Source of the DNA: Ruminococcus flavefaciens
GTDB taxonomy: Bacteria > Bacillota > Clostridia > Oscillospirales > Ruminococcaceae
Length of the DNA: 64,000 bases
Reading direction: 5' to 3'
Assembly: GCA_902777125.1 (NCBI GenBank)
Contig: CACYSQ010000002.1
Span: forward strand, 124,001-188,000
A program made the translations under genes and the position numbers. Under the pieces are notes generated by a model. The model was not told where the DNA came from. It saw only the letters and a program-made list of their open reading frames with translations, and did not search any database. Shown in pieces: positions 1-8,736 of this stretch (its first letter is position 1; every line of letters begins with the position of its first letter).

Positions 1-1490
1 TGTCTTGCAAGGTCTATAAGCTTGCGGACTGCGGCATCGGACTTGTAAAGCGCGGATATCTCCTCCGAAGACGAAACCGCCTCGTCAAGAGTGCTCTTGA
101 AGTCTATCTGTTTTGCAATGCGGTCGCATATCTGGTAGGATACGCCGAGAACTCTGCCGACATCGCGTACAGCAGCGCGGGCTTTCAGCGTATCGAACGC
201 GATTATCTCTGAAACGTACTCGGCGCCGTATTTCTGCACAACATAGTCCTTTACGCGCTGTCTTCCCTCAATGCAGAAGTCGATATCGAAGTCCGGCATA
301 CTCACGCGCTCAGGATTGAGAAAGCGTTCAAAGAGAAGGTCGAATTTCATCGGGTCAATACCGGTTATGCCGATACAGTAAGCGCAGAGGCTTCCCGCTC
401 CCGAGCCTCTGCCGGGACCTACCGGGATATCCTGTGACCTTGCAAAGCGTATGAAGTCCCATACGATGAGGTAGTAGTCCGTGTAGCCCATTTTTGTTAT
501 CACGGAAAGCTCATATTCAAGCCGCTGCTTCACCTTTTCGGAGGGCTCGCTGCCGTACTTTTCGTACATACCCTTGCGGCAAAGGCTGCGGAGGTATTCA
601 GCGTTGTCCGAGACTCCCTCGACCGTGAACTTCGGGAGCTTGATATTCCCGAATTCAAATTCAACATTGCAGCGTTCTGCTATCTCAGCGGTATTGGTGA
701 CAGCTTCCGGGTGGGCAGTGAACAGTGATGCCATCTCATCAGCGGACTTGACATAGAACTCGTTCGTTCCGAAGCTGAGAGGATTGGGCTCACTGAGCGT
801 TTTTCCGGTCTGTATGCAAATAAGGACGTTCTGCATAGCGGCGTCCTCTTTTTTTATATAGTGACAGTCGTTCGTGGCGGCAAGCGGTATGCCTGTTTCC
901 TCGGAAAGCCTGTAAAGCATGGGGAGGATCTTCAGCTCCTCCTTCAAGCCGTGGTTCTGTACCTCGATGAAGTATCTTCCCCTGCCGAAAATGTCAAGGT
1001 GTTCGAGAGCGGCTTTCTTTGCCGAGAGATAATCCCCCTCCGAGAGCCTTCTTGCGACCTCTCCGGCAATGCAGGCGGAAAGGCATATCAGTCCGCCGCT
1101 GTACTTTTTCAGCAGTTCGCGGTCAACTCTCGGCTTGTTGTAGAAGCCGTCAACAGCCGCTATCGAAACGAGCTTGACGAGATTACGGTAGCCCTCATTG
1201 TTCTCGCAAAGGAGTATGAGGTGGTAAGGCGAAGCGTCTATTTTAGGCGTTTTGTCGAGGTGTCCACGCGGTGCTACATACACCTCGCAGCCGATTATCG
1301 GCTTGATACCGTTAGCCTTAGCCTCCCGCCAGAACTCAACGGCTCCGTACATATTGCCGTGATCGGTTATCGCAGCGGCAGTCTGTCCGAGCTCCTTCAC
1401 GCGGCTTATGAGCTCCCTGATACGGCAGGCGCCGTCGAGGAGGCTGTACTCCGTGTGAACATGAAGATTAACGTACCGGTCAGCTCTCAT
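1..1490 (-). CDS. dnaE: DNA polymerase III alpha subunit, partial (3' end outside window)
   Basis: Replicative DNA polymerase catalytic subunit; about the first 497 residues are present and the rest lies beyond base 1. The protein opens with the PHP-domain signature MRADRYVNLHVHTEYSLLDG, followed by ITDHGNMYG, and later the polymerase-core sequence GPGRGSGAGSLCAYC and the catalytic-loop region MPDFDIDFC. The start is ATG at 1490, which overlaps the 3' end of whiA by about 11 bases and implies translational coupling. It is the last visible gene of the rpe-to-dnaE minus-strand run. Being downstream of whiA is a common arrangement in Clostridia. Family identification is very secure; only the C-terminal half cannot be judged. 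Confidence 0.96.
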   Translation of the reverse strand, partial: MRADRYVNLHVHTEYSLLDGACRIRELISRVKELGQTAAAITDHGNMYGAVEFWREAKANGIKPIIGCEVYVAPRGHLDKTPKIDASPYHLILLCENNEGYRNLVKLVSIAAVDGFYNKPRVDRELLKKYSGGLICLSACIAGEVARRLSEGDYLSAKKAALEHLDIFGRGRYFIEVQNHGLKEELKILPMLYRLSEETGIPLAATNDCHYIKKEDAAMQNVLICIQTGKTLSEPNPLSFGTNEFYVKSADEMASLFTAHPEAVTNTAEIAERCNVEFEFGNIKLPKFTVEGVSDNAEYLRSLCRKGMYEKYGSEPSEKVKQRLEYELSVITKMGYTDYYLIVWDFIRFARSQDIPVGPGRGSGAGSLCAYCIGITGIDPMKFDLLFERFLNPERVSMPDFDIDFCIEGRQRVKDYVVQKYGAEYVSEIIAFDTLKARAAVRDVGRVLGVSYQICDRIAKQIDFKSTLDEAVSSSEEISALYKSDAAVRKLIDLAR

Positions 1491-2397
1491 CGGCTTTGCC
1501 TCCGTTCCGTATATCGGCAGCCAGCTTTGCAAGTTTCTGGAAGCGGTGGTTCACTCCAGATCTGCTTATCGGCTCGCTGAGGCTCTCGCCTATTTCCTGC
1601 AAGCTCATATCCGTATTTTCAAGTCTCAGCTCAGCGACCTCCCGGAGTTCTGCCGGAAGCGCTGCCAGTCCTGTAGTGCGGCTTATCAGCTTGATATCCT
1701 CTATCTGACGCATTGCTGCGTTCACGACCTTGTCTATGTTCGCGGCATCGCAGTTTGCGATACGATTCGCCTTATTGCGGACGTCCTTGTATATCTTCAC
1801 GTTCATCAGCTCGAGCGTACACTGCTGTGCGCCGATAAATGTAAGCGTGTCCTCGATATGCTCGCTGCCCTTGATATAGACGATGTACTGTCCGCGGCGG
1901 ATAACCGTTCTCGCGGTCGCACCGATATCCCCGAGGAGCAGGCGAAGTTCCTCCGCAAGCCCTTTGTCCGGCACTGAAAATTCAAGGTGATACTCCTTCT
2001 CGGGATCGTTCACGCTTCCGCAGGCGAGAAAAGCTCCGGCAGTGAATACTCCGAGACTGCTTGTAGCGATGATGCCGTTGTCAAACAACCTCTCGCCCTC
2101 TGTGAAGCGGTATTTCGTGAATACCCTGCCGATGAGCCCGCTGTCGGCAAGCTCATATGTGTACATTTTCGCGCCGCTTTTTCTTATGCTGCACCTGCAC
2201 TCCGGCATGACGCCGAACACCTTGCTGAAAAGCTCACGGAAAAGCTCTGCGGCAGCCTCGCTCTCGGTCTGGAAGCTTATACGTTCCGGCTCTAAAACGC
2301 GGCAGAACAGGAGCATTCCGTAAAGGCAGGCGAACCGCTTTTCCTTGTCGTTTATAGTCCCGGTGATCTCCTCACGCACTTTGTTTGAAAAAGAAAT
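1480..2397 (-). CDS. whiA: WhiA DNA-binding regulator, probable ATT start
   Basis: WhiA-family protein: an N-terminal LAGLIDADG-like fold plus a C-terminal helix-turn-helix, known from streptomycete sporulation and from Firmicute cell-division control. The C-terminal part (ELREVAELRLENTDMSLQEI, then GVNHRFQKLAKLA) matches the WhiA HTH. The first conventional start is GTG at 2379 (299 aa), but the frame extends upstream as I/M-S-F-S-N-K-V-R-E-E-I, which matches the usual WhiA N-terminus (MSFSxxVKEEL), with an ATT codon exactly where Met should be (2395-2397) and a GGGAG ribosome site 9 bases upstream. An in-frame TGA lies just before. I therefore place the start at ATT 2397 (305 aa). It sits between rapZ and dnaE. 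Confidence 0.9.
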   Translation of the reverse strand: MSFSNKVREEITGTINDKEKRFACLYGMLLFCRVLEPERISFQTESEAAAELFRELFSKVFGVMPECRCSIRKSGAKMYTYELADSGLIGRVFTKYRFTEGERLFDNGIIATSSLGVFTAGAFLACGSVNDPEKEYHLEFSVPDKGLAEELRLLLGDIGATARTVIRRGQYIVYIKGSEHIEDTLTFIGAQQCTLELMNVKIYKDVRNKANRIANCDAANIDKVVNAAMRQIEDIKLISRTTGLAALPAELREVAELRLENTDMSLQEIGESLSEPISRSGVNHRFQKLAKLAADIRNGGKADES

Positions 2398-2427
2398 CTC
2401 TGCTCACTCCCGTCCAAAATTATCCGC

Positions 2428-2453
2428 GCCTGTTCATTTCAGCATGAACAGGC
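2428..2453 (-). other. Intercistronic hairpin between rapZ and whiA
   Basis: A perfect 10-base inverted repeat, GCCTGTTCAT / ATGAACAGGC, with a 6-base loop occupies most of the short gap between rapZ and whiA. No T-run follows it in the direction of transcription, so it is more likely an mRNA processing or stability element than a terminator. In many Firmicutes yvcK lies at this position; here the hairpin is all there is. Confidence 0.6.
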
Positions 2454-2464
2454 ACGGTCGTCAG

Positions 2465-3343
2465 TTATTTGAATGAATACTTATCCTTGGTTATGTCGCG
2501 GTGGTACTTCTGAACGCGGTACTCCTTCTCGATAAGGTGCTTTGCGATGAGCTCTGCGAAGGTTATCGACCTGTGCTTTCCGCCTGTACAGCCGAACGCT
2601 ATGACGAGCTGGCTCTTTCCCTCGTGGAGGTAAAGCGGTATAAGGTAGTCGATGAGGTCTATGAGCTTGGCGAGAAGCGTCTGCGACTGTTCAAAGCTCA
2701 TGACATAGTCCCTGACGCAGCTGTCGCAGCCGGTATGCTCACGCAGTTCGTCTATGTAGTAGGGGTTCGGCAGGCATCTTACGTCAAAAACGAGGTCGGA
2801 TTCGGTCGAAACACCGTACTTGAAGCCGAAGGACATCACCTTGATGACAAGTGAATCCGAGCTCTTGCTCAGGAAAAGCTCCTTGACCTGTTCTTTCAGC
2901 TGTGAGGCTGAAAGCTCGGAGGTCTCGATATAGTAATCTGCTATCTCCCTGAGCTGTGAGAGCTGATTGCGTTCATATTCAATTGCACTGTGCATATTCC
3001 CGCTGAATTTTTCATCGAGCGGGTGCTTGCGGCGTGTTTCCTTGTAGCGCTTTATCAGGACTTCATCGCTTGCCTCGATGAACAATACCTTTACGTCAAC
3101 GTCCTCCTCGGCGCGAAGCTCCTGCCACGAAAGAAAAATTTCCGCGAACATATCTCCCGACCGTATATCCGCTGCAACGGCGATGCGGTCGAGCTGGTTG
3201 TCTGATTTTCTGCAAAGATCAACGAACCTTGAAATAAGACGCGGCGGTATATTGTCTATGCAGTAATAGCCTATATCCTCGAGGACGTCCATAACGCTGG
3301 ATTTTCCCGAGCCGGACATTCCTGTTACTATAAGCAGCTTCAT
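2465..3343 (-). CDS. rapZ: RapZ/YvcJ nucleotide-binding regulator
   Basis: RapZ (YvcJ) family P-loop protein; in E. coli it is an RNase adaptor controlling glmS, in Firmicutes an NTP-binding protein of less clear role. At 292 aa it has the usual length. Visible motifs are the Walker A GMSGSGKS at residues 8-15, the central FGFKYG segment, and the C-terminal signature FGCTGGKHRSITFAE that forms the RNA/ligand-binding face. The start is ATG at 3343, preceded by GGGGAGGA. It lies between murB and whiA in the same orientation. The classical neighbour yvcK is missing. Confidence 0.96.
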   Translation of the reverse strand: MKLLIVTGMSGSGKSSVMDVLEDIGYYCIDNIPPRLISRFVDLCRKSDNQLDRIAVAADIRSGDMFAEIFLSWQELRAEEDVDVKVLFIEASDEVLIKRYKETRRKHPLDEKFSGNMHSAIEYERNQLSQLREIADYYIETSELSASQLKEQVKELFLSKSSDSLVIKVMSFGFKYGVSTESDLVFDVRCLPNPYYIDELREHTGCDSCVRDYVMSFEQSQTLLAKLIDLIDYLIPLYLHEGKSQLVIAFGCTGGKHRSITFAELIAKHLIEKEYRVQKYHRDITKDKYSFK

Positions 3344-3383
3344 GAGATCCTCCCCTTCCGTGATGCTGTGTGTGTTTGCGGCA

Positions 3384-4289
3384 TCATTTCAGGATGACCG
3401 GTTCGAGCTCAAGAACGTAGCCGGTCTTTTCCTTTACTATATTTTTCACCTTGTCGCAGAGCTCAAGAACGTCCGCACAGGTAGCATAGCCCTTGTTGAT
3501 GACAAATCCGCTGTGCTTTTCGCTTACCATTGCGCCTCCGCAGGTCAGTCCCTTCAGTCCGCACTGCTCTATCAGGAGAGATGCGTAGCTTCCCTGGGGA
3601 CGCTTGAATGTGCTTCCTGCACTGGGATAATCGAGCGGCTGCTTCGAGCTTCTCTTTGCCATGCACTCTGTCATTGCGGTCTTTATCTCAGCCGGATCGC
3701 CCTCGGAAAGCCCGAGCGTCACGGAGGTTATTATCCTCTTGCTGTCAGTGAATATACTGTGCCTGTAGGAAAGCTCCATTTCGTCCCTGCTGATCGTGTG
3801 GAGCTCGCAGTCCTCGCCGATATATTCGGCTGAAATTACGATATCCTTTATCTCACAGCCGTAAGCGCCTGCGTTCATATAGAGCGCACCTCCGACTGTT
3901 CCGGGAATGCCGAAAAGGTTCTCCATGCCGCTGAGACCTGCCTGCTGTGCGTGTACACAGGCTGATGCGAGCAGAGCTCCGGCTTCACAGCGCATGGTGG
4001 TCCCCTCAATGCTGATATCGGCGAAATCGCTGCCGAAAAGGAGTATTATGCCGTCAAAGCCCTCGTCGCTGGCGATGATATTGCTTCCCCTTCCGATGAT
4101 GCCGTACTTGATCGAATTGTCCCCGAGGTACCTCAGGAGCGCAGCGGCGCTTTCAGCCGAATTCACGCTGATAAGCGCACGGCAGGGTCCTCCGAAGCGG
4201 AAGGTGATGTACTCACGCAGGGGACATTCCGGTGTTATCCGGCAGCCAAGCTCTCCGCAGAGCTCTGTAAGCTTATCTATATCTATCAT
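3384..4289 (-). CDS. murB: UDP-N-acetylenolpyruvoylglucosamine reductase
   Basis: MurB reduces UDP-GlcNAc-enolpyruvate to UDP-MurNAc with NADPH and bound FAD, a cytoplasmic step of peptidoglycan precursor synthesis. The 301-aa protein has the FAD-domain motifs GRGSNIIASDEGFDG, GIPGTVGGALYMNAGAYG, the substrate-contact YRHSIF, and AGSTFKRP near the C-terminus. It is of the shorter type IIb class found in Firmicutes. The start is ATG 4289 after CGGAGGG. It lies 30 bases from hprK and 41 from rapZ, one transcription unit with them. Confidence 0.97.
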   Translation of the reverse strand: MIDIDKLTELCGELGCRITPECPLREYITFRFGGPCRALISVNSAESAAALLRYLGDNSIKYGIIGRGSNIIASDEGFDGIILLFGSDFADISIEGTTMRCEAGALLASACVHAQQAGLSGMENLFGIPGTVGGALYMNAGAYGCEIKDIVISAEYIGEDCELHTISRDEMELSYRHSIFTDSKRIITSVTLGLSEGDPAEIKTAMTECMAKRSSKQPLDYPSAGSTFKRPQGSYASLLIEQCGLKGLTCGGAMVSEKHSGFVINKGYATCADVLELCDKVKNIVKEKTGYVLELEPVILK

Positions 4290-4319
4290 TGTTTCCCTCC
4301 GAAATCATTCTGTTTCTGC

Positions 4320-5279
4320 TCAGAAAGCCTCGTAATCGCGCACGATCTCCTTTGAATCAGATTCCATGCCGAGCCTGTTGAGAAGCTCCTGTGCAGCGTT
4401 GTAGCCCATTTTCTTCTGTCTGTTGTTCATAGCAGCGACCTCGAGGATAACCGCAAGGTTACGTCCGGGCTTGACAGGGATAGTGAGCGAGGGCACCTTT
4501 ACTCCAAGGAGCGATACATATTCCGTATCCACGCCCATTCTGTCATAGACCTTTTCCGAATTCCACTGTTCGAGCTCGACTACAAGATCGAGCTTCTCAG
4601 TCATTTTTACAGCACCGATACCGAACAGGCGGCGGGCATTGATTATGCCTATGCCTCGCAGTTCAAGGAAGTGGCGGATATTGTCCGGCGAGCTTCCGAC
4701 AAGGCTGATGTTGGATACCTTTCTTATCTCGACGGCATCGTCGGCAACGAGCCTGTGACCGCGCTTTACGAGCTCGATAGCGGTCTCGCTCTTACCTACG
4801 CCGCTCTCACCGGTGATGAAAACGCCTTCGCCGTATATCTCGATGAGTACGCCGTGACGAGTAATTCTCGGCGCAAGTGTGAGGTTGAGGAATGCGATGA
4901 GTCCGGACATGAAGTTCGAGGTGCTTTCCTTGCTCCTGAGAAGCGGAACCTCATACTCCTTCGCAAGCTCGAGCATTTCTGCGAAATACGGCAGTTCTCT
5001 TGTGATTATGAGAGCCGGTATGCGCTGTGAGAAAAGGAGCTGTAATCTGTCACGCCTTGTTTTCTCGTCGATAGTCGATAGGTAGGCGAACTCCATTTTG
5101 CCTATTATCTGTATGCGTTCCGGGTTGAAATACTCATAGAAGCCCATGAGCTGCAATCCGGGACGGTTTACATCGTTTTCGTCGATCATGACGTCCTTTG
5201 CGTCCTTGTGTATATATATAACTTCAAGTTTGAATTCGTCGATCACCTTCTGGAGCGACACTTTGAAATTCTCTGCCAT
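4320..5279 (-). CDS. hprK: HPr kinase/phosphorylase
   Basis: Bifunctional enzyme that phosphorylates and dephosphorylates Ser46 of HPr (and Crh) and so sets carbon catabolite repression in Firmicutes. The 319-aa protein has Walker A GESGVGKS at about 157-164, the catalytic segment RLVADDAVEI, and the signature ELRGIGIINARRLFG used for hexamer and phosphorylase function. The start is ATG 5279 after CGGAGAA. It heads the hprK-murB-rapZ-whiA-dnaE block. Its presence strongly indicates a Firmicute. Confidence 0.97.
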   Translation of the reverse strand: MAENFKVSLQKVIDEFKLEVIYIHKDAKDVMIDENDVNRPGLQLMGFYEYFNPERIQIIGKMEFAYLSTIDEKTRRDRLQLLFSQRIPALIITRELPYFAEMLELAKEYEVPLLRSKESTSNFMSGLIAFLNLTLAPRITRHGVLIEIYGEGVFITGESGVGKSETAIELVKRGHRLVADDAVEIRKVSNISLVGSSPDNIRHFLELRGIGIINARRLFGIGAVKMTEKLDLVVELEQWNSEKVYDRMGVDTEYVSLLGVKVPSLTIPVKPGRNLAVILEVAAMNNRQKKMGYNAAQELLNRLGMESDSKEIVRDYEAF

Positions 5280-5314
5280 AGCTATTCTCCGTTCCCCGAA
5301 AAAATCGGTATTGC

Positions 5315-6508
5315 TTATCCTATTACATATGATCTGAAGCCGTAGTCCTTTATCACTTCCTTTGCCTTTAGCAGCTCATCGGTACCTATCGAGGTGCCTG
5401 AAATGCGTATCGCTGCGTTGGGGAAATTCACGAGCTTATCCTTGATGAGCTCGAGCATCTTTGCGGTCTTGTCGGAGGCAGTACCGTTGAAATCATAGAC
5501 GGTCGTATTGGTATTGACTCCGTAGCTTATCTCGTCGATGTTGATATCAACGATTATCGACTTGACATTGAGGTAGAGCGGTTCAGAGATGATATCAGCA
5601 TTGTCCCTGAGAAGGTCGGAGGCTGATATCTCTATCGACATAGATGCACCGTTCATGACGGCTCTGTCGTAGAAGAGGTTTGCAGCCGAAGTGAGAGCCT
5701 GAAAGCGCTTCCTTGAACCGAGCTCTTCCGGGAGGAGTTCGAGATCGCTTTTCCTGAAATACGGGAATACCATATCCGAGCAGATGACCTTCTCGAAGCC
5801 TGCCGATGAGACCTCCGTTACGATATCGCCGATATAGTTCACAGCAGTTGAGGAGTACGGCGTCATCCACGGTTTTCCTCCGGCGGAGATATCATTGTCG
5901 ATCCACTGCTCGCCCGTAGCATTCGTGACATAACCTGTCGTCGGGTCTATACCGGGGACCTTGCTGTCGTTGAAAGCACTGATTATAGCCGCAGGGTGAT
6001 AGCCGGCGCTCTTGATTATACCGACAATGTCCGAAAGAGATATCATATTCTGGATAGCTCCGGAATTTATCGCGTACATGACTGACGAGGAATAGTAGAT
6101 GTTTCCGCCGCTTATTTTCAGAGGTATCTCGATGTATTCGATATCGGGTCCCGAGGGGATACGGTTTATCGCAGCCTTTACCGAATCGGTGCTCAGAAGG
6201 TCTCCCGGTCTGAAGGTGAGAGCCTTGTATTCGACCGGTTCCCTGACAGTGACCTCGGCTGTTGGAACGCTGAGAGGTTCAGTTGCAAGGATACTGTCGC
6301 TGGCAGCGGAAGTTGAAGCGGCAGTATCATCGCCCTTTTTCTTGGTGTAGTTTACTATAGGCTCGGCGACGCTGTAGCCGATAAAGCCTATGCCGCCGAT
6401 AAGGAGTATCGTAAGGGCTACGGAAAGAGCCTTAGCCAGAGGAGTTTTTCCGTAGTAATTCTTTTCCTTTGTCTTATAGATTTTCCTTCCTTGTGTTCTT
6501 TTTCCCAT
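5315..6508 (-). CDS. Membrane-anchored putative glycoside hydrolase (DUF4015-like)
   Basis: A 397-aa protein with a basic N-terminus (GKRTQGRKIYK), one membrane segment at about residues 25-48 (ALSVALTILLIGGIGFIGYS), a short Thr/Ser-rich linker and a large extracytoplasmic domain. The segment WMTPYSSTAVNYIGDIVTE followed by GFEKVICSDMVFP resembles the core of DUF4015 putative glycosidases, TIM-barrel relatives in which the Asp after the strand is important. I start at ATG 6508 because GGAG lies seven bases upstream; an ATG at 6520 overlaps that site. It is cotranscribed with rnfA-like and hprK. Substrate unknown; the family call is moderate. Confidence 0.6.
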   Translation of the reverse strand: MGKRTQGRKIYKTKEKNYYGKTPLAKALSVALTILLIGGIGFIGYSVAEPIVNYTKKKGDDTAASTSAASDSILATEPLSVPTAEVTVREPVEYKALTFRPGDLLSTDSVKAAINRIPSGPDIEYIEIPLKISGGNIYYSSSVMYAINSGAIQNMISLSDIVGIIKSAGYHPAAIISAFNDSKVPGIDPTTGYVTNATGEQWIDNDISAGGKPWMTPYSSTAVNYIGDIVTEVSSAGFEKVICSDMVFPYFRKSDLELLPEELGSRKRFQALTSAANLFYDRAVMNGASMSIEISASDLLRDNADIISEPLYLNVKSIIVDINIDEISYGVNTNTTVYDFNGTASDKTAKMLELIKDKLVNFPNAAIRISGTSIGTDELLKAKEVIKDYGFRSYVIG

Positions 6509-6544
6509 TTTTTTCTCCATTTAGAAATGTTTAAGGTAGGGCGG

Positions 6545-7117
6545 TCATTTCAGTGACCAGACCGCCATAGATATTATGCCGAGATATATCAGCATTGCCG
6601 GTCCTCCGCGGAAGGACTTGGGAACTCTGTTTGAATTGAGTTTTCTGTAGGCGGCTGTGAGTATCAGTGCCGCAGCTATGAAGCCGAGACCGGCCTCCGC
6701 ACCGAAACGGACGTATTCACCGAAGCTTCGCAGAGAAGAATCGCCGTCCGCCTTTTCGCTCATAGTGAAAAGCGTACCCATAACGGCACAGTTGAATGCG
6801 GAAAGATGAATATATCTCCGGAATTTTTCGTGAGCCTGCGGCATCGCAGAATACAGCAGTGTGAGCAATACGATGTAGAATACGCTGACGGCTGCGGTAT
6901 AGAGCAGCAGCCTGAACTCAGCGGCGCTTGCAGGGAGTGCCGAGTCGATGATATAGGCGCAGGCGGTTCCGAAGGTGGTGAACAGCAGTATGCAGAATGC
7001 AGTCCCCACAAGGTTTTTCCGGCTGTGCGCGGCAATAAAGAGCGAGCTCGTTCCAAGTGCCTGACTCAGTATCATGTTTGCAGCGAGGAACGCAATGATA
7101 TCATTTACCAGATACAT
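6545..7117 (-). CDS. RnfA/NqrE-like membrane subunit, one cluster cysteine lost
   Basis: Six-helix membrane protein of the RnfA/NqrE family (190 aa). In Rnf complexes RnfA and RnfE form an inverted pair holding a [2Fe-2S] cluster by two cysteines from each, buried in the membrane. Here the second motif survives as FNCAVMG, but the first, normally LGICPF, reads LGTSSLF, so the cysteine is Ser. I choose ATG 7117 since GGAAGG sits 8 bases upstream; ATG/GTG codons 6-9 bases earlier have poorer spacing. It lies last in a D-E-A trio with no rnfB, rnfC or rnfG nearby. It is probably not a normal Na+/H+ pump subunit. Confidence 0.75.
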   Translation of the reverse strand: MYLVNDIIAFLAANMILSQALGTSSLFIAAHSRKNLVGTAFCILLFTTFGTACAYIIDSALPASAAEFRLLLYTAAVSVFYIVLLTLLYSAMPQAHEKFRRYIHLSAFNCAVMGTLFTMSEKADGDSSLRSFGEYVRFGAEAGLGFIAAALILTAAYRKLNSNRVPKSFRGGPAMLIYLGIISMAVWSLK

Positions 7118-7739
7118 TTGCATCACCTTCCTCAGCAGAGCTTCCGCCGCGGCTCATGACCGAACGCAGCTTCCTGTAAAGTCCGCACATCAGACCGAGG
7201 AGTATGAAGCCTCCGAACGGTTCTTTAAGTCCGCTTATCAGCATATCAACGTCGGCGATGCGGCTGTTTATCGTACCGTATGCGAGCAGCTCCCTCACGA
7301 GGGCCGTTATGAGCATAACGGCGTCAAATCCAAGTATATAGAAGAAAAGCGAAGCTGTCATGCGGAGCCTTCCCATTCTGAAAAACTTAGCCTCGGTCTG
7401 GAACACAATAAGTGAATTGACCGCGAGCAGCGGGAAGTATATCCCTATCCTCTGTATAGCGTCCGGATAGAAAATGTCTGCGGCTGCTCTCACGGGAACA
7501 TAGACCGTTGACGAGATAAGCGCATAGGTTATGACCTTTACCGTGTAGGGCAGTCCCTTAGGTACAAAAGACGATATCAGGACCGACAGGAATGTTATTA
7601 TCGAAAAAGCCCATATAAGCGCCTGGGCGTTTTTTATGGTGTCACCGCAGATTATCACGGGCGAAATGACCATAAGTCCGGAAAGCACGGCGTTATCGGC
7701 AGTTATTCCGGCAAGGACCGATTCTCTGCGTTCATTCAT
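7101..7739 (-). CDS. RnfE/NqrD-like membrane subunit lacking cluster cysteines
   Basis: RnfE/NqrD-family integral membrane protein (about 212 aa, six helices). Alignment by eye with standard RnfE puts GLCPxLAV against GLMVISPVI, and NCAxLGR against VNSLIVF: both cysteines that should bind the RnfA/RnfE cluster are gone. The helix after it, LLAVNSLIVFQTEAKFFRM, keeps the family pattern (TEAFA-like). ATG 7739 overlaps the end of the rnfD-like gene, and the 3' end overlaps rnfA-like by 17 bases, showing tight coupling of the three genes. An in-frame upstream ATG (7781) lies inside rnfD. Confidence 0.7.
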   Translation of the reverse strand: MNERRESVLAGITADNAVLSGLMVISPVIICGDTIKNAQALIWAFSIITFLSVLISSFVPKGLPYTVKVITYALISSTVYVPVRAAADIFYPDAIQRIGIYFPLLAVNSLIVFQTEAKFFRMGRLRMTASLFFYILGFDAVMLITALVRELLAYGTINSRIADVDMLISGLKEPFGGFILLGLMCGLYRKLRSVMSRGGSSAEEGDANVSGK

Positions 7740-8736
7740 GGCTCTCGGCAACTCCTTTCCCTGCTTCTGCCTCAGTCTCACCGGAGACTTTTTCAGCCTC
7801 CCTACGCTTTTCAGCCTCGAGCTCTGTGTCTATCTTCCTTTCGAGTGACCTCAGAGCAAGGGCAGCGGGAGTGAACAGCACGGCTGCCGCGATTATCGGG
7901 TTTTCCTTAGCGGCAGTGAGCGTGAGGATATATGCCGTTACGGCTATGATGAAGCCGTAGAAGAATGCGAAAAGGTCCCTTTGCGGAGCTATCCTCTTAT
8001 CAGCGATTATATATACCGATGCGAACAGCACCATGTTTGTAACAACGGAATATCCGAGAGAATCTATCCTTGAGTAGCCTACCGGCGAGAGATATGCGGT
8101 AAGTCCCGTACCAATGACCGAACCGAGGAAAGCACCTGCGGAGATGTCTCCCCTGAATATCAGCATGACTGCGGAAATCACCAGAAGAAGTACGCTCGCA
8201 CTTCCTGCGGGACCGCTGAAATTGCCCATGAGTATCTCAAAATCTGTATAGTTCAGCCTGCCTGTGATGTTGAAGGCGTGGGAGGCTGAATGTAAAAGAA
8301 CATCGGGCTTTTCCATGATACCAAGCCTTGTGTGCGGCTCGGGGAACATCAGCGCTTCCCTGCTCCATGAGGTGAGCACGAATACATACGCGGCTGCGGC
8401 AGGCGAGAAGATTATGTTGCGTCTTCCGCCGAAAACGTTCTTTGCCACTACAACGGCGAAAATTCCGGCGTATGCTGTTATCCTGTGGTCTATCGAGACC
8501 GGCAGCATCAGCGAGATTATCAGTGCGTCCGAAATGCAGGTGAGGTCATCTGCCGTGAACCTTCTGCCCATGAGCCTGAGTGAAATGAGCTCTGCGGCGA
8601 ATGAAACTCCTACGCAAAGTCCTGCCGATGCAACAGCTCTTGCACCGTAGTAGAAATATGCCATTACCTCAAGCGTGAGCAGGGTTATCATTATGTCGAG
8701 CCAGATGAGCCGTTCCTTTTTGGCTTTTTTCAGCAT
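7732..8736 (-). CDS. RnfD/NqrB-like membrane subunit with altered flavin site
   Basis: RnfD/NqrB family membrane protein, 334 aa with about nine or ten helices and a charged C-terminal tail. Family hallmarks are DALIISLMLPVSIDHRITAYAG, AKNVFGGRRNIIFSPAAAAYV and FSGPAGSASVLLLVISAVMLI. Normal RnfD carries FMN covalently on the Thr of an SGAT motif; the equivalent stretch here reads HSASHAF, so the acceptor would at best be Ser and the flavin-transferase motif is degraded. Its start overlaps the end of rpe by 7 bases. It is grouped with rnfE- and rnfA-like genes only. Confidence 0.75.
   Translation of the reverse strand: MLKKAKKERLIWLDIMITLLTLEVMAYFYYGARAVASAGLCVGVSFAAELISLRLMGRRFTADDLTCISDALIISLMLPVSIDHRITAYAGIFAVVVAKNVFGGRRNIIFSPAAAAYVFVLTSWSREALMFPEPHTRLGIMEKPDVLLHSASHAFNITGRLNYTDFEILMGNFSGPAGSASVLLLVISAVMLIFRGDISAGAFLGSVIGTGLTAYLSPVGYSRIDSLGYSVVTNMVLFASVYIIADKRIAPQRDLFAFFYGFIIAVTAYILTLTAAKENPIIAAAVLFTPAALALRSLERKIDTELEAEKRREAEKVSGETEAEAGKGVAESHE

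Noticed and set aside
861-1580. Plus-strand 239-codon frame
   Set aside because: It lies opposite dnaE and whiA, whose protein motifs are unmistakable; it is a by-product of codon bias.
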